NCBI GenBank assembly: GCA_001936135.1 | Contig: CP012819.1 | Coordinates: forward strand, 434,001-498,000 | Length of the DNA: 64,000 nucleotides | Direction: 5' to 3' | Source of the DNA: Saccharomycopsis fibuligera x Saccharomycopsis cf. fibuligera | Taxonomy: Eukaryota > Ascomycota > Saccharomycetes > Ascoideales > Saccharomycopsidaceae | Notes under the pieces: generated by a model | What the model was told of the DNA's origin: nothing | Databases searched by the model: none | Seen by the model: only the letters and a program-made list of their open reading frames with translations | Part shown: one piece after another, positions 51,812 through 62,182 of the stretch | Numbering within the stretch: position 1 is the first letter of the stretch | How the letters are laid out: each line of letters opens with the position of its first letter | Position numbers and translations under genes: made by a program

Positions 51812-54800
51812 TAGGCAGCACCACGAAGGAATTTGCTATCAATAGACAAGCTAACAAAGAAATAACCGAAAGAAGTAAGCAAAAAATTCAACATTTGAAA
51901 GTATAAATACAGCTCTTTCGTGCTTTTTTTTTTCTTCTTCTTCTTTCTTTGTTCGGAATTAATTCTAAACACAATTGGAGTTTGTATAGGTTTGTATTGC
52001 TTCAACAGTTACGGTTTTAACCAATCAATGTATCTGTTGAGCAGCCGCAACAAATTATTAACAATACGTCTGGCCCGTTCTCATGATTCTTAGACTTTAA
52101 TATGAGCTCTGTTTTACGTCTTTTAAATTTTGTGATTTTTTTGCCCAATTAATTCTAGGACCTTTGTGATTATGGCATACTGCAGTAGTTTGCAAGTTTC
52201 AGTTTTGTCTTAAAAAAAAAAAAAAAGAACTGGTCAAAAAGATGATGGTAGAATTTTTGTTGGCTCTGATACCGACGCTCTGGATCGGGACAATTGTCGA
52301 CAATCGCTTTTGCATGATGTTAGCTTGTCTAGTGGAAAGATGATTTGGATATATCATTCATTCTCTTTCTGGCTTTGTGGTATGTTTATTGAACCCTTGC
52401 TTACTTTATTTTTATTTGACATAACCATTTGATAAGATTTTATAGAAAACAGCTTGCTGAATTTTTAGAAAACTTTCCTGGGTCCACAGTTGAGATCAGC
52501 ATTCAAAATCAAGTTTTGTGAGACATGTAATCTGTAAATTTTTTTTTTTTAAAAAAAAAAAAAAATAGTTTCATAATGAAGATTTTTACAATGTTTCTTT
52601 GATCGCTATGCTTAGCTATATAGAGACCTTAGATCATTAGAGTGCTTAGAAATAATCGTTAATTTTCCTAAACAATTCTCCGCAAATGGTCAAATCTGCT
52701 GTAGCCGCTTACCAGAGTTTTATAATTCAAGACTGTTACGGAAAATCCGGCCTTCACCGAGCCCTCAAAATTGTTTACGTCCAGTAGCATAATCTTCAGT
52801 TTAGACTTCCCTTTACCTAACAAAAAGCGAATACTGGGCGAATCCGGTTTTTGTTACTTAATACAACAATGTGTGTTAACTAACTTTTTTGAAATAAATC
52901 ATTTTGATGTCCTGTAGTCTCATTTTCGTTTGGTTATGCGTTCTTGTACTATATATATAGCCTTGCCAGGATTTACCTCGGGGGAAGCACGTTCAGCCAA
53001 TGCGCTATCTCTTATCGTTTCTGTTTATTATAGTTATGCCTTTAAGTGGATAGCCGTGACCTCTAATGGGTCCAGGAGCTACTCGAATGAATGTATACTA
53101 AACAATTATACCACGAAAATATGATTCTAGAGTCTCAAGAGGCGCTAATACATTACCAAATCGTCAGAAGTCAGAACGATCGCTATCAGACCGATCACTA
53201 TTAGGCCGAGTGCGAGATCTTTTGATTTAGTTCCTACTTTTTTCTTGAATAAGATAGCTCCCAGTTTCATCAAGGAGTTGACATGACCCTTGCTAAACAG
53301 CTTGTGAAGCCGTCTTCATTAAAGAAGACAAGATTGTTGTCAGAATGTCCCGATGACTTGCGCAAGGTTTATGAAATGACAATAAAGGATGCTTAAATGC
53401 CCTATGTTTAAAAGCTATCATAGATTATGATTGGCTGCTTATGATGTCTATCTTCTTACTTTAACAGAAAAAAAAAGCAGAAACTGTGCGCGATATCAGC
53501 AAAAGACTCTTGCTTCCCAAGCGTGCGCTTTGCACATGAAATCCAAGGGGGTTTGCTTAGGACTTATAAAAGGAATGCAACGCCGAATCAGCTAAATGAC
53601 CGGAAAACAAAACATGCTGGTTTCGAGTCATCCTTTGGCAGTGGCCACCTCAAAGGCATAGCCTTTGAACTAGTGGCTTTGCTCTGATATATATGTTGTA
53701 GTGCTGCGGCTTAATTAGTTGATATCTTTTTATCCGTCAATATACTTTACGTGTCAATTATCTTCAATGCTGTGATACTTTGATCCGCTGCATATAATTG
53801 GGTGATGTGTATATCTCACCCTGGTTTCACAAAGTAGATTAGCATATGACGGCCGCCGTCGGTATATTGATATTGATCTTTCTTTTTTTTTTTCAGCAAG
53901 CAAGACTGAGCGAACAGCATTGTCGCTGCCATTGCTAGTGCTATTGTCTGAACGACGACACAGGAGTGCGCCATGATACTAAGAAAAGGGCAAATTGCGG
54001 CTTAGTACAAAAACAACTATAGCATAGTATACAGATAGCTACACGAGCGGTCGAGACAAGGCATTGTTTAAGCGAGGGAATGCTTTCGTCCAATTAGAAA
54101 TTATGAATGAGTCCGAGCAAACGATACACTTGACAAGTCGCACCCCAAAATAATCCTGAACAATGTTTAGTACCGGATCGGGGCGATATCAGCTCGAGAT
54201 TCATGGTTCATTGATTGAGAGTTGTGTTCTCGGAGAATATTATACCGACAGCGCGGGTTCCACAGTTTGAGAACAACAAGCACTTACAAAGCATTGCTAC
54301 TGCTGATTATCTTACAATTACTAATCAACAATATATGCGATTACCAATCAATATAATCTCTCCTCAACGCACGTGCAATTCGTCGTTTGTATCATGTGAC
54401 AATCTCGTTTGTGTCGTACTCTGAATTTGTGCGAAGAGATACCAGCACCGCGGTACGCGACAGACACTCGCAGCCTCGTGCGATGAGGAAGACGTGATGC
54501 GGTTACAGAAGTGCATACAATAAACACAACGGCAGAAAATGACATGATTCTCTCGCACCCGTGTATAAGTCCAGCCCAGACCACATCGTGCGGTGCAACT
54601 GCAATCGATGCCTGCACACCAGGACAAGCAAAGAATTAGAAGTATAAATAAACTCGCATCTGCCTCATATGTATCTTGTCTAATCTCGTTATAAATATTT
54701 GCCGCATCGCATCCCAATCTACCTCATTTACCATCACACTCATCTCATCCCATCTCATCTAGCCTCATCTCGTCTTGTTTCACCCTTTCAACCTCCTGTT

Positions 54801-54970
54801 CGTTTCACCTGCAAATCTTTGTGGCCCTTCAACAGACCATATATATCCTTAGGAGTATTTAGTCTTGATCCACTCTCTTCGGTTTGATTTCATCCCATAA
54901 AAGCTGTATTCAACTATCGTTAATTCATCAACGCAATTCTTTTCCCATAAGATATAACACGTCTACCAAA
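47894..54970. other. 7.1-kb region without a convincing gene; candidate centromeric or structural DNA
   Basis: No ATG-initiated frame here shows family similarity; the longest (50367-50753 minus, 128 codons) lacks an ATG start. AT-rich with T runs of 28 (49835-49862), 28 (50211-50238) and 46 (51765-51810) bases, A runs near 49649 and 52210, TATA-like repeats AGCTATTATAAAC (near 49511 and 49744), an imperfect 15-base tandem repeat (~53172-53202), and a hairpin (53645-53676). No long inverted repeat was seen by eye. CTG-clade centromeres are gene-free regions of several kilobases, so this is the best candidate in the window, but nothing proves it. Confidence 0.4.
51765..51810. repeat. 46-base poly(T) run, longest homopolymer in the window
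   Basis: Uninterrupted T on the plus strand, near the middle of the 7.1-kb gene-free stretch. Confidence 0.9.
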
Positions 54971-55228
54971 ATGCTTGCCAAAAGATACGCTTCCTCCTCG
55001 TTAACGAAGCTCCACCACTATAATCCGGTCCCTCACTTGACCCACTTTCAGCAACAACAAAGTTATCACACCCGTCCTTCAAGCTACTTGCTTCTATTCT
55101 ACATTGCTGGTTGTATGACCTTGCCCTTCGCATTCACTGCTTACAAGACGCCCTTCAACAACAATCAACAATTGAAGGGCATTTTGTTGAATGACCACTA
55201 CTTTCAATATCCTGATCAAAAGCAATGA
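54971..55228 (+). CDS. Small single-pass protein, probably mitochondrial inner membrane (possibly COX8-like)
   Basis: 85 residues from an ATG in good context (accaaaATG). The first ~38 residues have Lys, Arg, His and Ser but no acidic residues (MLAKRYASSSLTKLHHYN), as a mitochondrial leader does. One hydrophobic helix follows, SSYLLLFYIAGCMTLPFAFTAYK, then a short polar tail. The pattern aromatic-x-x-G-x-x-x-x-PF inside the helix recalls cytochrome c oxidase subunit VIIc (Cox8: FGFFAIGFAVPFVACYVQ), but the N-terminal NLPF-type motif is missing. A longer open frame begins at 54884 without ATG. It could also be another small respiratory or lineage-specific protein, or chance; codon choice (AAG, TTG, GCT, AAC) favours a real gene. 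Confidence 0.55.
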   Translation: MLAKRYASSSLTKLHHYNPVPHLTHFQQQQSYHTRPSSYLLLFYIAGCMTLPFAFTAYKTPFNNNQQLKGILLNDHYFQYPDQKQ

Positions 55229-56816
55229 AGATTCGCTAGACTTGCAGGGATTAGTGAGAATCCACAGAAATGGTGAACGCCATTGATTCTTCTGGAGTCT
55301 GTTGAACTAGATGAACTCTTGCTTGAAATGCTATGTTGAAGCGTGTGTTTTCAAACCTCAATTGACGTATCCCAAATGTGCAAATGATTGCTTTTGTTGC
55401 TTTTCTACACAAAAACAAAAAAAAACAAAAAAAAAAGTTATTGATACTTAATTTTGAAATCATAACTATGCTCTTTAATATTCCAGACCTTGCTTTTCCT
55501 GAACCTCATTTGAATTAGAGTGTTTCCCGGTGCCCTTTCTTTTCACAAGATGTTAAACTTTTTTTTTGTTCCATTTTTTTTATTGGTTCCTCTTTTCTAT
55601 TTCAACACATTTTCTCAGGTTCTGCACTTGACGTGCTAATTTTAATTTATACTTACACAATTTTAATGATATGACGAATTAATATATTAGTAGTGTAATG
55701 ACAAAACAAACACTATGAAACGCGAAAATATATTTACGCGTATGTTAAGATACAGAAATAAGGTTTCAGACCGGTTTTCAAGGTATCATATTATTTTAAC
55801 AGTATACAAAAATAACTAATTGAACATTGAGAATAAAGCATCTCCAAGTCACCTAGAATACGATGTTAGTAACTAACCCTTCAAACAGCAATCAAACAAT
55901 CGAATTGAGTGATCAACCAAAAACATGCTTATTCATTATCTTTTGTTTCTTGAACTTAATTGAAAATCATTCGACACAAGTTACATCAATTCTTACCTAA
56001 TTATTAATATCCAAGTATTAAGGGAATTAGGCAATCAGTGGATTGACAGAGTTTTTAATCATTTTAAAACTAGATCAAGAAACAGATAAAAAAATAGCAA
56101 TAACCATCAGTTGGGGATATTATTTTAAACAGCAGAATAATGCAAAACCAAAATTGCATCAAAGGCATACAATTTAAAGCTGTTGTGCTTCGTAAAAAAA
56201 GGCACAATTGCATTCAGAAATTGTTTATGAAGTGGGATGCTTCTCATTATCCAAAAGCTTGTAAACAGGAGAAACCGATGAAATGAATATTTGTAAAAAA
56301 AGCTTTGACAATTTTAATACTCAAGCGGCTATAAATAAGTATGTAAAAAAATTTTTTTCCTAAGTTTGGTTATAGAAAGTATTACCCTGATAATGGTGAC
56401 TTCTAATGGTCGGGTATTGGAAAACACGACCTATTTAATACAAAATACAACATATATGAACACATAACCTTTCTAAGACTAAAGATTTATACGATATGTC
56501 ATAGATTTGCGATATGATAGTCTAAACTCTATACTTATTGAATCATTTCTTTACTACAACTTCTCAGAAAAGAAATGAGATCTAGCTGAAAACCGTAAAC
56601 TACGCAAAATACACCATGATTTTCGTCCATGTGACGCGTCGGCGCACCGCGCGCGTCCTCAAAAGAAAAAGTAGAATATCTGGTAATGGTCGATGAGAAG
56701 CGATGAGCTGACGCACTTCAAAACACACTGAAAAATTATATATCATAATACTACTTATCGCAAAAGTATTGACTACTTGAATCAAAGGGTGATATTATAT
56801 CAAATCGTATATATAA
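55229..56816. other. Intergenic: 3' flank of the small protein gene and MSH3 promoter
   Basis: AT-rich, no conserved frame. An ACGCGT occurs at ~55735 and a palindromic MCB box at 56633-56640. A GC patch (56634-56660) stands out from its surroundings. Confidence 0.55.
56633..56640. promoter_or_regulatory. MCB-type cell-cycle box GACGCGTC upstream of MSH3
   Basis: Contains ACGCGT (56634-56639), the MBF (Mbp1/Swi4-Swi6 type) binding core that drives G1/S expression of DNA replication and repair genes, about 180 bases before the start codon. The eight bases are a perfect palindrome and a CGCGCGCG-like patch follows. Confidence 0.6.
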
Positions 56817-59800
56817 ATGAGCCAGCAGAGATCGATAAGCAGTTTTTTCAAGCCGGTGGTACAGGTAAAAAAAGAGCCTAGTGACAGTAATGCTGGCCGT
56901 AGTATCCAGAGGTTGAAATCAAGCCCATCAGCAGCGAATCAAAATGATCCAAAGATACAAAATGGTAAAGAGAAGGATATTTCAAATGCAAAAACAAATG
57001 AAAAACAGACAGAAGAGATTTCTTTGAAAATGAGCCGTTTTAAGTATGATAAAAAAAATCCAGTCCCGTCTGATTTGAATGGCTCAGATTATCTCGAATC
57101 AAGCGAGAAACAGCTTCTTCATCAAAAGTTTGCTAAAAAGCTAAAAGACGTTAGCATGTTTGATCGTAAGCGACTTCGTGAAAATGATATTGTTGACGAA
57201 GAAGGAAATGTTGATTATGATGATTATGATGATGATGATGGGGAGAACACTGTGCGCAGAAAAAGCGTTACTTTAAAGAAAAAGAAAACCGCCAAGCTTA
57301 CCCCGCTAGAAGCTCAGATTATGGAGTTGAAGAAGCAAAATCGTGACAAAATTCTAGCTATTAATGTTGGTTACAAGTACAAGTTTTATGGGCCCGATGC
57401 AAGAATCGTGGCGCAAATATTGAATATAATGATGATTCCAGGGAAAGAGTCCCTTGATGGCGAAAATCCCAACGACGCACTTTACGATAAGTTAGCATAC
57501 TGTTCTATTCCTGAGCCAAGGCTACATATTCATTTGAAAAGACTCATTATTCGTGGCTTAAAAGTTGGGGTGGTTGAACAAACCGAAACTGCTGCTATCA
57601 AATCTTTGGGGCTGAACAGGAATTCACTTTTTGAAAGAAAGTTAGAGAACGTTTATACCAGTGCCACTTATATTGAAGACGAAAATGAAGATGTATTGTT
57701 TGGAACCAAGGGCGGTGACTGTATAGCAGCATTAGTGGAAACCTGTCGTGAAGATGAAGGTAGTGGTGCTGATAATTTAGTGGAGATTTCACTTGTGACG
57801 GTGAATCCGTTGAGTGGGGAGATCGTTTATGATACTTTCACTGATGACTATTTGCGAGGAGAATTAGATACTAGATTATACCATTTGCAGCCTAGCGAAT
57901 ATGTAATATTCAATTCCACTAGTGAGAAAACTATGAAAAAGATCAAGTATTTTGAGAAAACTAATCATAAAGTACGGATTATAAAGGTGGAAAGAAGTGC
58001 TAGTCAATCGGATGATTTTTATACTACTGATTTGATGGATTATTGTCAAAATAGTATCAAAAATGAAACCAAGAGAGCAGAAATGATTGATTTTCTCAAC
58101 TTATTACCTCCTAATGCTCAAATCTGTTGCTTGTTATTAATCAATTATTTGAAAGAATTCAAGCTAGATAATTCTTTCCAACTCAAATCAAACTATGAGG
58201 TTTTCACTAGAATAAATTGTATGATATTGAATGCAAACACCCTTTCCTCCTTGGAAGTTTTTGAAAACTCCACCACCAATACCCAAAAAGGCACGCTTAT
58301 TGAAATATTAGATCATACAAAGACTGTTTTCGGGTACCGATTGTTGAAAAAATGGGTCAGTAAGCCATTAGTCAACAGAGATCAAATTGAAGAAAGATTA
58401 GAAGCGATTTCCAATATTAAAGACAATATAGGTAATAATTTTTTTGAAGGATTGAGTAATGTGCTTAATGGACTTCCGGATTTGGAAAAATACTTGAGTA
58501 GAATACACTATCAAAAGTCCAAGCGGAAAGAGATTTATCAATTTTTAAAACATTTGGATACTATTACTACCACTTGCTTGAATAACTCTATTGACAAGGC
58601 TTTCTTAAACCTAAAGTCGCCATTATTGAAGGACACAATACAAACCTTGGCAGAAACATCCAAGGAGACTCAATCTATGGTTCGTCAACTTTTACTGACC
58701 ATTGACGTTCAAGCTGCTATGGATAGTAAAGATAAACCTAAACAAGTATGTTGCTTTTTTAACTCCAAAAGTGAGTATTTTGAGGCTATTCAACTTGAAA
58801 ATGACAAGATTAGAGATATTGAGGTTGCACTACTGGAAGAATTGAAGCGTATCAAGAAATTCCTTCACAAGCCATACATGGAGTACAAAACTATCTCCAA
58901 AGAAGAATATCTAATTGAAGTTAGTCGGTCCATGTTGAAGGCAATTCCAAAAGACTGGGTTAAAGTTAGTGATACAAAAACACTTATTAGATACCGATCT
59001 CCACAAATCATTGAGCTACAAAAGCAACTTAATTATCAAAAAGCTGTGTTAATGAACGTTTGCGAAAAACTTTTTTTCCAATTTTTGGAAAAAGTTGATG
59101 AGAATTATTTATCTTTCCATCAGCTCATTAAGCAATTAGCTAAATTGGATTGTCTTTTTTCAATAACCGCAGCATCAGTACATGCAAACGAATACACAAG
59201 ACCACAATTCGTGGATCAAAAGATCATTAGTGTGAAAGAAGGCCGCAATCCTATTATTGAAAATTTGCTCCAGGATAGTTATATTCCCAATGATATCGAT
59301 ATGCGACATCAAAGAAACCGTGCATTGATTCTTACAGGTCCAAACATGGGAGGCAAGTCCTCCTATGTCAGACAAATAGCTCTTATTGTTATAATGGCCC
59401 AAATTGGCTGTTACGTGCCTGCTTCCAGTGCAGTACTTGGGGTATTTGATTCAATTTTCACCAGAATGGGATTCAATGATGATATTCTTAAAGGCGAGTC
59501 CACATTCATGGTGGAAATGAACCAATGTTGCAACATTATTCGTAACTGTACTTCTAACTCTTTAGTCATTTTGGATGAGGTAGGTAGAGGAACAGGTACC
59601 ACTGATGGGATTTCCATTGCTTATGCAATATTGGACTACTTATTGACCAACGAAGAAAAGCTGCCATTAACGTTGTTCATTACGCATTATACCGAACTTT
59701 GTGGCATTGCTAAAGAACATCCAGATTTAGTTAAGAATTTGCATATGAATTTCACAGAAATCAAAGAAGATGATAATCAGAAAATCGGTACTGTGACGTT

Positions 59801-60062
59801 TTTGTACAAAGTGGTGGAGGGATATTCACGAAATTCGTATGGTTTAAACGTGGCTAAGATTTGTACAATACCCGACAAAGTCATTGATGAAGCTTACGAA
59901 ATTTCTAAAAATTTTGAAAAAAGAGATGTTGATAATAAAAACATTAGTTGGGCATTAAAAGCACGAGAAAGCATTAGGGGTTTATTGATTGATGATATAG
60001 GATATCATGATACAAATGTTGAACAACATTTGAAAAAGCTTGAAATTATGGCAAGCGAATAA
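56817..60062 (+). CDS. MSH3: Msh3, MutS-beta mismatch-repair ATPase
   Basis: 1081 residues (yeast Msh3 has 1018). An N-terminal PCNA-binding box QRSISSFF (Gln4, Ile7, Phe10, Phe11) begins the protein. An acidic/basic linker leads to the mismatch-binding domain from about 160: KLTPLEAQIMELKKQNRDKILAI and GYKYKFYGPDARIVAQIL, with Tyr/Lys in the Msh3 rather than Msh6 (FxE) pattern. Lever and clamp domains follow. The ABC ATPase has TGPNMGGKSSYVRQIA (840-855; Lys847), STFMVEM, Walker B LVILDEVGRGT and the FITHY histidine switch. With Msh2 it repairs insertion/deletion loops, relevant to a genome this rich in homopolymers. CTG codons at 57612 and 59661 read better as Ser. TATATAAATG places the start right after a TATA-like string. 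Confidence 0.95.
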   Translation: MSQQRSISSFFKPVVQVKKEPSDSNAGRSIQRLKSSPSAANQNDPKIQNGKEKDISNAKTNEKQTEEISLKMSRFKYDKKNPVPSDLNGSDYLESSEKQLLHQKFAKKLKDVSMFDRKRLRENDIVDEEGNVDYDDYDDDDGENTVRRKSVTLKKKKTAKLTPLEAQIMELKKQNRDKILAINVGYKYKFYGPDARIVAQILNIMMIPGKESLDGENPNDALYDKLAYCSIPEPRLHIHLKRLIIRGLKVGVVEQTETAAIKSLGLNRNSLFERKLENVYTSATYIEDENEDVLFGTKGGDCIAALVETCREDEGSGADNLVEISLVTVNPLSGEIVYDTFTDDYLRGELDTRLYHLQPSEYVIFNSTSEKTMKKIKYFEKTNHKVRIIKVERSASQSDDFYTTDLMDYCQNSIKNETKRAEMIDFLNLLPPNAQICCLLLINYLKEFKLDNSFQLKSNYEVFTRINCMILNANTLSSLEVFENSTTNTQKGTLIEILDHTKTVFGYRLLKKWVSKPLVNRDQIEERLEAISNIKDNIGNNFFEGLSNVLNGLPDLEKYLSRIHYQKSKRKEIYQFLKHLDTITTTCLNNSIDKAFLNLKSPLLKDTIQTLAETSKETQSMVRQLLLTIDVQAAMDSKDKPKQVCCFFNSKSEYFEAIQLENDKIRDIEVALLEELKRIKKFLHKPYMEYKTISKEEYLIEVSRSMLKAIPKDWVKVSDTKTLIRYRSPQIIELQKQLNYQKAVLMNVCEKLFFQFLEKVDENYLSFHQLIKQLAKLDCLFSITAASVHANEYTRPQFVDQKIISVKEGRNPIIENLLQDSYIPNDIDMRHQRNRALILTGPNMGGKSSYVRQIALIVIMAQIGCYVPASSAVLGVFDSIFTRMGFNDDILKGESTFMVEMNQCCNIIRNCTSNSLVILDEVGRGTGTTDGISIAYAILDYLLTNEEKLPLTLFITHYTELCGIAKEHPDLVKNLHMNFTEIKEDDNQKIGTVTFLYKVVEGYSRNSYGLNVAKICTIPDKVIDEAYEISKNFEKRDVDNKNISWALKARESIRGLLIDDIGYHDTNVEQHLKKLEIMASE

Positions 60063-60869
60063 ATTGTAAATAATATAGATAATCTGTCAAATATACGCAT
60101 AATAGAGTTGACTGTACAAGTTCACACATTGAATGTGTGATCGTAGTTTCGATAACGTTGACTGATTACTTCGAGAAATTAATAAAAGTAAGACATTAGC
60201 TTTGTAAATTTTACGAGATGCGTGAATATGCATGCAGAATTTTTACTTCAATAAACAAACGCTGAACTTTTACATAACATGATAGCGAACCGATTATAGT
60301 ATCGTTGGCTTGAATTCTGTCTAACTAAAATGGATGTATGAATAAAAGTCGAAAAAAAAATATTATGCTTCTTTTTTAAAAAACGCATTAATGATATTTA
60401 GTACTACTCGTTATCGATGGTCATAGAGACCACACTTTCATCTATCTTTTTTTTTTACCGTAAAACTGATATCAAAATACATAGCACTCTTCAAATTTTG
60501 CTCTTGTGTTAAAGTAAGAAAACAAAGCGTAAGAATTCCAAATTAGAGACAGTTCTATTTGTTAATTTGGAAGTAATTTATTCAAAGTATGCATTACTGA
60601 GTTCCAGCTGATTATAGCCATAATTATGCACCAATCAGCATCTTTTAAAAGATTTTCATTCAAGAAATAGAAAAAAATATTAGACAAAGCTTATGAAATT
60701 TGAAGTTACTCTTAAAAAACGTCATCTGAAAGTTGATGGTAGTATAACTTTATAACCTTCTCCTTATTATCATAATTTTACAAATTAACATGCCAAATAC
60801 CATAAAAAATTATCAAACGACATCTAATATATTAAAAAACAGAGAATTGAAAAAAATTAAGATGCAAAA
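60063..60869. other. Spacer between convergent MSH3 and TRM112
   Basis: AT-rich, frames short, no family signal. CAATAAAC and AATAAAAG strings after the MSH3 stop may serve 3'-end formation. Confidence 0.5.
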
Positions 60870-61401
60870 TTAAACCAAATGTGGAGGCAACAAAAAATTT
60901 GGAATTGAACTTTTGATGTAAAAAATGTGGCCGCACTCTTTACAGTGCATTTGACCTTCTGTTATTTGAGTCTATAATAAAAAAAAAATTAGTAATTGCT
61001 TTTAAACACAAGGTAAAACAGTAAATCAAGCAGGTTTTGCTCTCCTCATCATAATGATAATAACTATCGAATCTGTTGAAGGAAGCCTAACTTTTACATT
61101 TTCAAAAACTTACCTCCACCAAAAGAGTATGCAAATCTTTCAATAACTGCCCAAATTCTGGATCATTTGGATCAACGTTTTCTGGCTTATTAGCAGGCAA
61201 GGATGTATTACCCAAATCAGCAGCTACCTCTAGCACTGCTTTCCAGTCCAATCTTTGGAGCATATTAGCAAGAAATTCTGGGTTAAATTCTTGTTCTTCT
61301 TGCACCAATTCGCAGTTGACATATTTCAACGGAAATGCGTTTAGTGAGCTTTCGCATTTCTTTATTGGGCATCTGACAAAATTTGTGGTCAAGAATTTCA
61401 T
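60870..61401 (-). CDS. TRM112: Trm112, activating subunit of several methyltransferases, spliced
   Basis: Exon 1 is 61114-61401 (96 codons, MKFLTTNFVRCPIKKC to LLVE) and exon 2 is 60870-60971 (TQITEGQMHCKECGHIFYIK, then SSIPNFLLPPHLV and stop), joined in phase 0 to 129 residues (yeast 135). The zinc ligands are all present: Cys11, Cys16, Cys106, Cys109. The central domain (residues ~35-80) is the eukaryote-type insert. Trm112 stabilises and activates Trm9 and Trm11 (tRNA), Bud23 (18S rRNA) and Mtq2 (release factor eRF1). Without the splice the frame ends after three extra codons, so an intron-blind annotation would lose the C-terminal zinc half and the conserved NFLLPPHLV tail. Divergent from RHO4. 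Confidence 0.96.
60972..61113 (-). other. TRM112 intron, 142 bases
   Basis: On the minus strand: donor GTAAGT (61113-61108), branch site TACTAAT (60994-60988), and acceptor TATAG ending 60972. Phase 0 between Glu96 and Thr97. Confidence 0.93.
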
Positions 61402-61539
61402 TGTTAAGAAATTATTTGATTTGAATTTGTAAAATCTATTACTATTGAACTATATTTGGTTTTTTTGGTCGACACCTCAAGGTTATTTCTACCTATCTTT
61501 TGACCTGATCCATCGCTATCATCTCATCCTTAGAATTGG

Positions 61540-61575
<36 letters not shown>

Positions 61576-62182
61576 ATGCCATCACATGACTGGGGTTAAT
61601 GCACCCTCAATTTCAGGCGCGGTTCCGTTGGACGGATTCACTGTCCGCGCCCGTTGAAAATTTCCCGATATGGCCAAAATGCGCAGCAGCAGTGTTTACA
61701 TCCGATCTGCAAATCAAAACAGAGAAAGCTCTTCGCGAGATCAAAGCAAAAAAAAAAAAAAAGAGAGAGTTTCACCCTCCAGATTGCTGGCTTTAGAGTT
61801 GCAGCAGCTAACGATCATTGGTGTCTTAAATCAAACTTGTGTACTTTACTTAGATCAAGCATTCTATTTTGCATTTAATCTCTTTCTCCATATCTTTTTG
61901 GTTGAGTACCTGGAGCTCTAAGTGTATTACCATATCAGCTTCAGTCTGTTTTATTGAGTTATTAATCAGTGATTTTGTCGAAAGGAGTAAATTGAACGAT
62001 CGGATCATTAAACATACTACCTGCGTTTTAGTTTCATTGTTTCCATAAACCAAAAATTTTTTTTTGCTAAAACAAACCGAAAGAAGATAAAAATCATTAC
62101 TCATTTATAGTGAATTTGATACGTTTCTGAAGATTATAGTTATTATCAAGCACGTCTTTCCCAACAAGTCACATATTAACCG
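61402..62182. other. Divergent TRM112-RHO4 promoter
   Basis: A 31-base A run (61540-61570) divides it. Short frames on the plus strand (up to 84 codons) are composition artefacts without family signal. Confidence 0.5.

Noticed and set aside
53610-53640. GGTTTCGAGTCATCC resembling a tRNA B box
   Set aside because: One base too long for the GGTTCRANNCC core and no A box or cloverleaf upstream.
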